Origin: Anaeramoeba ignava
Taxonomy: Eukaryota; Metamonada; Anaeramoebidae
Assembly: GCA_028826165.1 (NCBI GenBank)
Contig: JAPDFW010000075.1
Location: 1-64,000 of the forward strand
DNA length: 64,000 nt
Reading direction: 5' to 3'
Of this stretch, positions 32,151 through 42,051 are shown piece by piece (the first letter of the stretch is position 1; every line of letters starts with the position of its first letter). The notes under the pieces are model-generated. The model did not search any database, was not told the DNA's origin, and saw only the letters and a program-made list of their open reading frames with translations. The translations under genes were made by a program, and so were the position numbers.

Positions 32151-34946
32151 TTAATTATTTAAACCAATTTTTTTTGCTTCTAATATTAATTCACTAATTT
32201 TTGGATTTAATTTTGATTGTTCTGAAGAAAATCTTTTTTCAATAAATTTTTCAATTGCAAAAATTCCATGTCTAAAAATTAATTTAAAAATAGAATCTTT
32301 AAGTGAACGAACCAAAAGTATACTTTCCTCAAAAGAGAATTTTTTTTCTTGTAAATATGTTGATATTCTATCTGCATTTACGATCACTTCTGAAATTGTT
32401 CCTCTTTTAACATTCATTTCTAATAATTTTCTCCAAATGTTTCTATTTTTCGTTTTAATTTTATTTCCTGATTTTTGGATTGCAAATATATAAGATTTTT
32501 TTGCTATTCTGTAATTTTTAAATCTAACAGCTAAATCTCCAAATAATTCAAATTCTTTTTTTGAAAAACTATTTTTGAAATTTGCTATTTCTTGTTTTGA
32601 TTTTTCTTCCAAAACCAAAAAAGAGTTAAAGCATTTTGAATCTTGATAAAGTATTTGAATGAAGTTATCTAACCAACTTCGACAATGAATTTTAATATAA
32701 TATGGGACTATTGGTGAAAATGGAGCTCCAATTCTTTTTTGGAATATTTTTTTTTGATCTTTTTGTTTTGAGAAAATTTCATCGAATTCTTTTGATGAAT
32801 TGGAGATATCGGTTGTAAATCCGCAATGATTTTCTTGATTATTAATATTGATATTAATATGATTTTCTTGATTATTATTATTTTCTTTATTATTTTCTTG
32901 ATTATTATTATTTTCTTGATGATTTTCTTGATGATTTTTCTTCATTTGTTTTTTTTTTAATCGCATTTTTTCTTTTTTCTTAATTTCTTTTTCAATTTCC
33001 TTTTTTTCTTCTTCAGATAATTCATTATTAATTTGTTCTGAATAATGAATACATTCCCCAAAATATTGTTGATATACTTGTGATTTAATATTTCCTGAAT
33101 TCCGAATATTTCTATCAAAAACCTCTGTTCTGCATTCTATCATTTTATCCCATCCATAAACATTAACAAAACTAATTAAAATTTTGTAAACTTTCTTTTC
33201 CAAATGAGTTTCAAAATTCCAACTTTTTAAATTAAATATATTTTTATGATCATTCCCTTTTGGAATAGAAATTTTAGGGATATTTTGATTTTTTTGAGGA
33301 ATTTTCTTATTGAAAGAATCAATATTCAAATGGTTTTGTTTGTGATCTGAAGCAAATATTTTTGCAGGTTTTGGAAATAAATCATCTAAATTTAAAAGTG
33401 GAAATTTTTGACATTCTTTGTTTGAAGAAAATGGGATATTATTAATAGTTTCAAAAACTCCATGAAAATTTTTGTCTTTCAATCTTGCCTTTGCAAGAAG
33501 AATATACGAATAAGGACAAAAAGGAGCAAGTGATACTAATCTGTTTGTTAATTTGATTGCTTGTGCTATTCTGTTTGATCGAAGAAGTGATTTTACTAAT
33601 TGTGATATTATTGGTATTGAATTTGGTTTTCTTGTATAATTTTTAATCAAAATATCATTAGATGATTTATAGTCTCTCAATTTACAATAGGCTTTACTAA
33701 TTGGAACCGACATTTCTGGATCTTGATCAACAAATGTTGGAAAAAAAATTAATTGCAAGTTTGAAATTAAAGTTGATGAAAAATATTTTAAAATAGATTT
33801 TGTTAAAAAGTTTTGTTGATTTGAAACTAATCTTCTTGATTTTGAAGAACCTAATTTTTTGCCTTCCCAAAAAAGAAATTTGAAAGTATCTAAAATTTTA
33901 TTTTGGATTGGTTTTTGATCTAAATCTTGAACTTTCTTAATAATTGGAAGAGGACGAAGGATATTTGAATTTTGAACAATGATAGTTCTTAAATAAGATG
34001 AGATGAAAGTTTCAATCCAAATTTTTGTTTCGATTGAATTTAAATTTTGATTTATATTTTGATTTTGATTTATATTTTGATTATTTTGATTTTGATTATT
34101 TTGATTTTGATTATTTTGATTTTGATTATTATGATTTTGATTATTATTATTATTTTGATTATTATGATTTTGATTATTATTTTGATTTTGATTATTATTT
34201 TGATTATTATTTTGATTTTGATTATTTTGATTTTGATTTTGATTATTATTTTGATTTTGATTTTGATTTATATTTTGTTTTTGATTATTATTTTGATTTA
34301 TATTTTGATTATTTTGATTATTTTGATTTTGATTTTGATTATTATTTTGATTTTGATTATTATTTTGATTTTGATTATTATTATTTTGATTTTGATTATT
34401 TTGATTTTGATTATTATTATTATTTTGATTTTGATTATTTCGATTATTTTGATTTTGATTATTATTTTGATTTTGATTATTTTGATTATTATTTTGATTT
34501 AAATTCAAATTTGAAGTTATTCTTGATTCTAAATCAATTTTAACGCCATCTTGATCAACTAAACAAAAAGTAAATTTTCCAGGAAGATAAAATTGAACAT
34601 GAAGATCCAATTTTGAAAAGGCATTAAAAGAACAAAAAGTACCAGAAATAATATCCCATTGTTTATTATTAAAATGAGAAGATTTTTGTGAACTAACCAA
34701 ACGAGCAAAATAACTTGCAATTGAAGAAATACTTGAACAATCAACTCCAATAACATGATGATAAAAACCATAAATAACAACTGGTTGATGTTTTTTCTTT
34801 TTTGATTTAATATTTTCTCTTTTCATTAAATGACAAAAATCAAGCGGTCCAAGTCCAAATTTACTCATTTTAATTTGTATTTGTCTTGTAAGTAATGACT
34901 CTCCTAAATCATTTTCCAAATATTCATTTGTAAATATAAAATCCAT
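32151..34946 (-). CDS. Exomer (ChAPs family)-like TPR protein with Gln-Asn tract
   Basis: 931 aa, intronless. The N-terminus (residues 1-110) has GLGPLDFCHLMKRENI and YGFYHHVIGVDCSSI, which resemble the conserved start of fungal Chs5-Arf1-binding proteins (Bch1/Bud7/Chs6). The middle has TPR-like helical repeats (SIPIISQLVKSLLRSNRIAQ, PYSYILLAKARLKDKNFHGV), and a conserved C-terminal part follows. In fungi this family forms the exomer coat that exports selected cargo from the trans-Golgi. Assignment rests on motif resemblance, so the function is provisional. Residues about 150-305 are a Gln-Asn tract with Ile spacers. A second copy (43533-46524) is broken. The gene is divergent from CH-Mob4, with 184 bp of AT-rich sequence between starts. 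Confidence 0.6.
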   Translation of the reverse strand: MDFIFTNEYLENDLGESLLTRQIQIKMSKFGLGPLDFCHLMKRENIKSKKKKHQPVVIYGFYHHVIGVDCSSISSIASYFARLVSSQKSSHFNNKQWDIISGTFCSFNAFSKLDLHVQFYLPGKFTFCLVDQDGVKIDLESRITSNLNLNQNNNQNNQNQNNNQNQNNRNNQNQNNNNNQNQNNQNQNNNNQNQNNNQNQNNNQNQNQNNQNNQNINQNNNQKQNINQNQNQNNNQNQNQNNQNQNNNQNNNQNQNNNQNHNNQNNNNNQNHNNQNQNNQNQNNQNQNNQNINQNQNINQNLNSIETKIWIETFISSYLRTIIVQNSNILRPLPIIKKVQDLDQKPIQNKILDTFKFLFWEGKKLGSSKSRRLVSNQQNFLTKSILKYFSSTLISNLQLIFFPTFVDQDPEMSVPISKAYCKLRDYKSSNDILIKNYTRKPNSIPIISQLVKSLLRSNRIAQAIKLTNRLVSLAPFCPYSYILLAKARLKDKNFHGVFETINNIPFSSNKECQKFPLLNLDDLFPKPAKIFASDHKQNHLNIDSFNKKIPQKNQNIPKISIPKGNDHKNIFNLKSWNFETHLEKKVYKILISFVNVYGWDKMIECRTEVFDRNIRNSGNIKSQVYQQYFGECIHYSEQINNELSEEEKKEIEKEIKKKEKMRLKKKQMKKNHQENHQENNNNQENNKENNNNQENHINININNQENHCGFTTDISNSSKEFDEIFSKQKDQKKIFQKRIGAPFSPIVPYYIKIHCRSWLDNFIQILYQDSKCFNSFLVLEEKSKQEIANFKNSFSKKEFELFGDLAVRFKNYRIAKKSYIFAIQKSGNKIKTKNRNIWRKLLEMNVKRGTISEVIVNADRISTYLQEKKFSFEESILLVRSLKDSIFKLIFRHGIFAIEKFIEKRFSSEQSKLNPKISELILEAKKIGLNN

Positions 34947-35130
34947 TTTAAGATGTTTTTTTTTTTATGTTAAAAAAAAAGAAATTTAAACTGATGAATT
35001 TTTTTTTTTAAATTAGAAATGAGAATAAAAATGAAAAATAAAATTAAAAAATAAAAATTTAAATTAAAAAAATGTTTTTTTGATTTTCATTTTTTTCATT
35101 TTTTTTTCTTTTTTCTTTCTTTTAAAAAAA

Positions 35131-38100
35131 ATGTCTTATCAATCACAAAAACTTTCACAAAAACAAACAAGAATCAAAACATCTACAAGTTCTTCTTGTA
35201 AATACAAAACATAAATAAAATACAAATAAAATATAAATAAAATATAAATAAAATATAAATAAAATATCAACAAAATATAAAATATAAATTAAATATAAAT
35301 TAAATATAAACAAAATACAAATATAAATAAAATATAAACAAAATACAAATATAAATATAAATAAAAACAAAATATATAAATAAAATATAAATAAAATATA
35401 AATTAAATATAAACTAAATACAAATAAAATATAAATAAAATATAAACAAAATACAAAATACAAATAAAATATAAATAAAATATAAATAAAATATAAATAA
35501 AATATAAATAAAAATAAAATAAAAATATAAACAAAATATAAAATATAAACAAAATATAAAATACAAATACAAAATACAAATATAAACAAAATATAAAATA
35601 TAAAAACAAAATATAAACAAAATACAAATATAAAATAAAATATAAATATAAACAAAATATAAACAAAATATAAAATATAATATAAATATAATATAAACAA
35701 AATATAAACAAAATATAAATAAAATATAAATATAATATAAATTAAAACAAAATATAAATATAAACAAAATATAAAATATAAATATAAACAAAATATAAAT
35801 AAAATATAAAATGGCAAATTGAATTCAAATTAAAAATTAAATATTAATAATTAAATATAAAATTAAATATTAATAATTAAATATTAAATTAATAGCAAAA
35901 TCCCAAAAAGAAAGAATGCTAATCATTTGGATCGAACATTTAATTAAAGAACAATTCAAAGAAAAAAAACTATTGGAAATTCTTAAAGATGGAGTAGTTT
36001 TATGCCATTTAGTATGCCGAATAAGGAAAAAGAAAACACCCAAAAGAATAGTACCAACTGATTCAATAGTCAAAATAAGAAGCAATATTTCATATTTTCT
36101 TGATCAATGCAAACAACTTGGAATTTTACAAAAAGATTTATTCACAACTATTGATTTTGTTGAAAAAAAAGACATCCAAAAAATTTTATTAACTCTTGAT
36201 ACCTTATCAGCAGTTGCTGAAGGATTGGGATTTGAATCCCCTCAAGATTTAACTTTAAAAAAGAAAATGAACGAAACTCAATCAAAACAAAAAAGTAGAA
36301 TGCAAAAATCAAATCAAAAAAAGAAAATCAAAAAAAATGATTTGAATGAAAATGAGGATAAAAAAGAAAAAAAAATCAATGGAAATGAAAAAAAGAATTC
36401 ACAGAAAATGGATATTGACAATGATGAAAACGATGATGATAATAATGATGATAATGATGATAATGATGATAATGATGATGATGATAATACTGAGCAAATT
36501 GATATAAATGAAAATATTTTAATATCGGAAGATCCAAATGATCAAGGAATCCTTTCAACACAACCACTTGATGAAGGAATAAAAAGAAAAAACAGCAAAA
36601 AAATCATCAAAATAAAGCCAGATGCACACAAAAAGAAACAAAATGAGGATAAAACAAAATTATTAACAACTGCAGAAAAAATTAAATTAAGAAGAGTTGA
36701 ATCAACTAATAATGAAAAGAGGCTAAAGGATAAAAAAAAGCCAATCAGAACATCTCTTTCATATTATGGAAAACCAAATATTCATTCGAATAAGAAAAAT
36801 CAGGGAAAATCTAAAAATGAAAAAGTGAAAACTTCTTTATCACCAACAAGAACACCAATCAGTCCATCTTTATCATCACCTTTAGTATCAACAAAAGTAC
36901 CATCAAGATTATCATCGAAATCACCAACAAGAACACCAACAAAAACACCTACAAAAACACCAACAAAAACACCTACAAAAACACCTACAAAAACACACAC
37001 AAAAACATCTCTCACACATTCTCATCCATTAAAAACAGACGAAAAATCACATCCAAAAGAAACTAGAAATAGAGGATCAACTTTTGATTTCAGATCAAAT
37101 AAATCTAATTTAGCTGATGATAAATCTTTTGAAAAGGAATATTCACTTAAAATTGCAAAAGCAAAACATCAAATTCTTGAAAGTTTTTTGACAATTGAAA
37201 ATACAAGTAAAACAATTAAGGAAATGAATGAATTTAAAAAGAAAATTGTTGAAAATACAGTAAAAGTTAATGAAGACGATGAATTTGAGAAACTGACAAA
37301 TTTATCAAATGAAAATATTCAGAATGAATCTTCTCAAAAAGCGAAGAAATTAAGTATAAAATCTGTTTCTTCTTTCAGTGATTTTCAAGAACGTAATCGT
37401 TCTGGAACTCGAAATGAAGAGAGATTTGTTGATTTTAAAAGAGAATCTGTTGATAGTCATGGAAAGTATTATCCTCGTGAAACTTTACAAAAATTATTAA
37501 GAGATAATTCAGAAAATTTTATTGAAATTTGCAAGTGTCCTGAAGATATCAAGCAAGGTTTAATTCAATATTTAATTTAATATTTAATTCAATATTTAAT
37601 TTAATATTTATTTTAATATTTGATATTTAATTTAATATTTAATATTTAATTTTTAATATTTAATATTTGATTTAATATTTAATTCAATATTTATTTTATT
37701 ATTTAATATTTAATTTATTATTTAATATTTATTATTTAATATTTAATATTTAATTCAATATTTATTATTTAAAAAGAAATTTGGATCTACGAAAATCTCC
37801 GACAATTTATAATTGAATTAACAATATTTATGGGGTTTGTCTTAGAAGAAGAAGAAGAAAATAAACCAGAAACAGAAATAGAAACAAAAACAGAAAAAAC
37901 AGAAACAAAAGAAACAATATATTCTGAAGCATGGAAAACACCAGATGATATTTTATCAATTCTTGAAAACACAAATGAAATTTTAGGTGATTATGAAAAA
38001 TTCCCAATTCATTTAAATTATATTCCAAAACAATCTCAACGTTCATTTAAAACTCTTTCAAGAAGATTATATCGTTCTTTTATTTATGGTTATTTTCATA

Positions 38101-38219
38101 AACAAGAAAAATTTAATAGTTTTGAATCAGAAACTAATTTGTTAAAAAGATTCTCAACTTTTGCTACTTATTATAATTTGATTCCTGAATCTATTCAAAA
38201 TATAATTAAGATTAATTAA
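35131..38219 (+). CDS. Calponin-homology / Mob4 (phocein) fusion protein, three exons
   Basis: Exons 35131-35197, 35896-37557 and 37777-38219 join in phase (both junctions phase 1) to exactly 723 aa. Residues about 24-135 are a CH domain (MLIIWIEHLIKEQFKEKKLL, DGVVLCHLV, NISYFLDQCKQLGI), an actin- or microtubule-binding fold. Residues 140-515 are low-complexity, with Asn-Asp repeats and TPTKTP repeats. From about 521 the sequence follows Mob4: RNRSGT, then across the second intron EIWIYENLRQFIIEL (human Mob4 VWKYEHLRQFCLEL), then WKTPDD, RRLYRSFIYGYFHKQEKF and ESETNLLKRFSTFATYYNLI. Mob4 is a subunit of STRIPAK phosphatase-kinase complexes. The cysteine pair that helps bind zinc is replaced by an acidic Glu/Lys/Thr stretch, and only one of the His ligands is evident. 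The first two introns are expanded by repeats. Confidence 0.75.
35198..35895 (+). repeat. 698-nt intron 1 of CH-Mob4 filled with AAATATAAATAAA repeats
   Basis: GTAAAT donor and AATAG acceptor. From about 35205 to 35812 it consists of A-rich units near ATAAATAAAAT and ATAAACAAAAT with a period of about 11 bp. Reading frames on its minus strand (Tyr/Ile/Leu/Phe-rich) are by-products of the repeat. Confidence 0.8.
37558..37776 (+). repeat. 219-nt intron 2 of CH-Mob4, repeat-filled
   Basis: Units of TAATATTTAATTCAATATT and shorter variants. The donor is GTTTAA (after GCAAG), and the acceptor is AAAAAG. Splicing is inferred from the in-phase join between two halves of a recognisable Mob4 domain. 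Without splicing the CH protein would stop at 37580. Confidence 0.7.
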
Positions 38220-38490
38220 AATTTGAAAAAGAAATTTGAAATGAAAGCAAAAAAAAAAAACGGAAAAAATTTTTGTTCTTGTTTTTGTTTTTTTTTTTCG
38301 AAATAAATAAAAAAAAAGCAAAAATAATTTGAGAAAAGAATAATTTTTTTTGATCTAAGAAAAAAATAAAAAGCAAAAAAAACAAAACAAAACAAAAAAA
38401 AAAGAGAAAAAATTTTGTTTTCATTTTTCTTTCTTTCATTTTTTTTTGTGTTTTTTTTTTTTAAATTTTCCAAATTTAACTAAATTTAAA
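38220..38490. other. AT-rich spacer between CH-Mob4 and the SH3/Ulp1-like gene
   Basis: Homopolymer-rich A and T runs without coding signal. A T-rich tract with CATTTTT at 38415-38465 precedes the ATG at 38491, as at other gene starts. Confidence 0.5.
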
Positions 38491-41400
38491 ATGAATCCAA
38501 ATGATAATGTAAAAAAATAAAATAATTTTCAAAATAATAATTTCTATTTATTTCTAAATTTAAAATTTTAATTTAAAAATTATGAAATAAAAAGATAACT
38601 TGGATTGAATTAATATGTAAAAAAACAAATAGTTCTTATCCTGAAACATTAAGAGGAAAAGAAACATTGATTTCAATTGAAGGTGAATAGAAAAATTTAT
38701 TCAAAATGAGAAATTATATTTAAAAACTTTGAAGGAAAATGAATTCAATTAAATTAATTTTTTGAAAAATTTTTTTAAATAAAAATAAAAGGGAAAAAAT
38801 ATCTTATTCGATCAAATGAAGATTCAATTCCATTTTGTGAGAAAATTGATGGTGAATGTTGGCTTTTTGCAAAGAATTTAAATGTATATGGTGAATTAAT
38901 TAAAGAAGGTTATATTCCTGCTTCTTCTTTTGGTATTTCTGAGTAAGGAAATTTGATACAAACATAAATTAAATTTAGAAATGAAATTAAATTCAGAAAT
39001 GAAATTAAATTCAAAAATGAAATTAAATTCAAAAATGAAATTAAATTCAAAAATGAAATTAAATTCAAAAATGAAATTAAATTCAAAAATGAAATCAAAT
39101 TTAGAAATTAAATTAAATTCAAAAATTAAATTTAGAAATGGAATTAAATTCAGAAATGAAATTAAATTCAAAAATGAAATTAAATTCAAAAATTAAATTT
39201 AGAAATGGAATTAAATTCAAAAATTAAATTAAATTTAGAAATTAAATTAAATTCAAAAATGAAATTAAATTTAAAAATGAAATTAAATTTAAAAATGGAA
39301 TTAAATTCAGAAATGAAATTAAATTCAGAAATGAAATTAAATTCAAAAATGAAATTAAATTCAAAAATTAAATTAAATTTAAAAATGGAATTAAATTCAG
39401 AAATGGAATTAAATTCAAAAATTAAATTCAATTCAAAAATGAAATTAAATTTAGAAATGAAATTAAATTAAGAAATTAAATTAAATTCAAAAATCAAATT
39501 AAATTTAGAAATGAAATTAAATTTAGAAATTAAATTAAATTTAGAAATTAAATCAAATTCAAAAATGGAATTAAATTTAGAAATGAAATTAAATTCAAAA
39601 ATGAAATTAAATTTAGAAATCAAATTAAATTCAAAAATGAAATTAAATTCAAAAATGAAATTAAATTCAAAAATGAAATTAAATTCAAAAATGAAATTAA
39701 ATTCAAAAATTAAATTAAATTCAAAAATGAAATTAAATTCAAAAATGAAATCAAATTTAGAAATCAAATTAAATTCAAAAATGAAATTAAATTCAAAAAT
39801 GAAATTAAATTCAAAAATGAAATTAAATTCAAAAATGAAATTAAATTCAAAAATGAAATTAAATTCAGAAATGGAATTAAATTCAGAAATGAAATTAAAT
39901 TCAAAAATCAAATTAAATTCAAAAATGAAATTAAATTCAAAAATTAAATTAAATTCAAAAATGAAATTAAATTCAAAAATGAAATTAAATTCAAAAATGA
40001 AATTAAATTTAGAAATTAAATTAAATTTAGAAATTAAATTAAATTTAGAAATGAAATTAAATTTAGAAATGAAATTAAATTTAGAAATGGAATTAAATTC
40101 AAAAATTAAATTAAATTTAGAAATTAAATTAAATTCAAAAATGAAATCAAATTCAAAAATTAAATTAAATTTAGAAATGAAATTAAATTCAAAAATGAAA
40201 TTAAATTTAGAAATGAAATTAAATTCAAAAATGGAATTAAATTCAAAAATGGAATTAAATTTAGAAATGAAATTAAATTCAAAAATGGAATTAAATTTAG
40301 AAATTAAATTAAATTTAAAAATGAAATTAAATTTAGAAATTAAATTAAATTTAGAAATGAAATTAAATTCAAAAATTAAATTAAATTCAGAAATGAAATT
40401 AAATTCAAAAATCAAATTAAATTCAAAAATCAAATTAAATTCAAAAATGAAATTAAATTCAAAAATGAAATTAAATTCAAAAATGAAATCAAATTAAGAA
40501 ATGAAATTAAATTTAGAAATGGAATTAAATTCAAAAATGAAATTAAATTCAAAAATGAAATTAAATTTAGAAATGAAATTAAATTCAGAAATTAAATTAA
40601 ATTCAAAAATTAAATTAAATTCAAAAATTAAATTAAATTTAGAAATGGAATTAAATTCAAAAATGAAATTAAATTCAGAAATGAAATTAAATTTAAAAAT
40701 GAAATTAAATTTAGAAATGAAATTAAAATCAAAAATCAAAATTAAAATCAAATTCAAAATCAAATTCAAAATCAAAATCAAAATCAAAATCAAAATCAAA
40801 TTCAAAATTAAAATAAATTTCAAAAATCAAAATTAAAATAAATTTAGAAATGAAATTAAATTCAGAAATGAAATTAAATTCAAAAATCAAATTAAATTCA
40901 AAAATCAAATTAAATTCAAAAATCAAATTAAATTCAAAAATGAAATTAAATTCAAAAATGAAATCAAATTAAGAAATGAAATTAAATTTAGAAATGGAAT
41001 TAAATTCAAAAATGAAATTAAATTCAGAAATGAAATTTAGAAATGGAATTAAATTCAAAAATTAAATTAAATTTATAAAAGGAATTAAATTCAAAAATGA
41101 AATTAAATTCAAAAATTAAATTAAATTCAAAAATGAAATTAAATTCAGAAATGAAATTAAATTCAGAAATGAAATTAAATTTAAAAATGGAATTAAATTT
41201 AGAAATGAAATTAAATTTAGAAATGAAATTAAATTTAGAAATCAAATTCAAAAATTAAATTAAATTCAAAAATTAAATTAAATTTAGAAATGGAATTAAA
41301 TTCAAAAATTAAATTAAATTTAGAAATTAAATTAAATTCAAAAATTAAAATTAAAATCAAAATCAAAATCAAAATTAAAATTAAAATCAAAATCAAAATC

Positions 41401-42045
41401 AAAATTAAAATTAAAATAATTTCAAAAATTAAAATCAAAATTCAAATTCAATTTCAATTTCAAAAATTAAAATCAAAATCAAAAATTAAAATTAAAAAAA
41501 TTAAAAAATTGAAAATTAAATTTAAATTAAAATTTCTTATAAAATAATTTAGAAAGGAAACAACACAAATTATAAAAGTTAGAAAAAATCCACAAGATAG
41601 AAAAATTCCATTAATTTTATTTAAATCAACAACCCAAAAAAATTTAACAAATCCAGAAGATGAAAAAGTTTATTTCCCAAAAGAAATTCCAAATGAAAAA
41701 AATTCTTCTGATGAAAATTTTCCAAATTTTCAATTTCAAAAAATTGAAAGTTTCATCAATTCAGAACAAACAGAAAACTCAGAAAAAATTCAACAATTTA
41801 ACAAGAAAAATGAATCAAGCCAAAATTCAAATTCTGAAACAGAAAATATGAGCAATTATGAATTTCATGAGGAATCACATGATCAATTACATGAAAAAGT
41901 TTTGGAACAAAAAGCAAAAGTTGCAGATTTGAAAAAAAGAATCATGAACACAAGAAATGCAGAAATAATGGAATTACCTCTTTTAACAAAAATAGCAAAA
42001 AAGAACGCAGTTTGCAAAAATTTAATTGATGACAAAAACTCATAA
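38491..42045 (+). CDS. SH3-like domain / coiled-coil protein, four exons (first part of a possible longer gene)
   Basis: Exons 38491-38508, 38595-38682, 38792-38942 and 41553-42045 join with matching phases (0, 1, 2) into 249 aa. Introns are GT...AG of 86, 109 and 2610 nt. Exons 1-3 give an SH3-like fold of about 85 residues: GKKYLIRSNED, DGECWLFAKNL, then KEGYIPASSFGI (the GYIP motif typical of SH3 strand 4). SH3 domains bind proline-rich ligands. Exon 4 begins KETTQIIKVRKNPQDRKIPL, then Ser/Asn-rich sequence and a coiled coil (LEQKAKVADLKKRIMNTRNA). A TAA at 42043-42045 ends this frame. The same frame reopens at ATG 42052 and continues 476 codons, so the two parts may be one gene with a nonsense codon. 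Confidence 0.65.
38943..41552 (+). repeat. 2.6-kb intron filled with an 18-bp minisatellite
   Basis: The donor GTAAGG at 38943 and acceptor TTTAG at 41551-41552 join exons in exact phase. From about 38965 to 41345 the intron is more than 120 copies of an 18-bp unit, AAATTAAATTCAAAAATG, with AAATTAAATTTAGAAATG as second version. A hexamer AAAATC/AAAATT stretch follows to about 41480. Because 18 is divisible by three and few units contain stops, open frames of over 300 codons exist on both strands (repeating MKLNSK on +, FNFIFE on -). Confidence 0.85.
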
Positions 42046-42051
42046 ATAAAT

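Noticed and set aside
34025-34543. Long Tyr/Asp/Phe-rich open frames on + opposite the exomer-like gene
   Set aside because: They are the antisense of the CAAAAT-type Gln-Asn tract. Periodic hexamers keep several frames open, and no start context or other domain is present.
37830-38219. A standalone 129-aa gene starting at ATG 37830
   Set aside because: The frame is open upstream to 37777 with a clear Mob4 segment (WIYENLRQF), and it joins in phase to the CH-domain exon. The ATG is an internal methionine.
39468-40497. Two 320-codon ORFs, one on each strand, with a 6-residue period
   Set aside because: They lie wholly inside an 18-bp minisatellite that the in-phase exon join at 38942/41553 places in an intron. 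Kept only as a finding about coding potential.
42043-42045. Reassigned TAA codon (sense in this organism)
   Set aside because: TAA ends nearly every other gene in the window at the expected family length, so global reassignment is not supported. A local nonsense change or a separate gene fits better.
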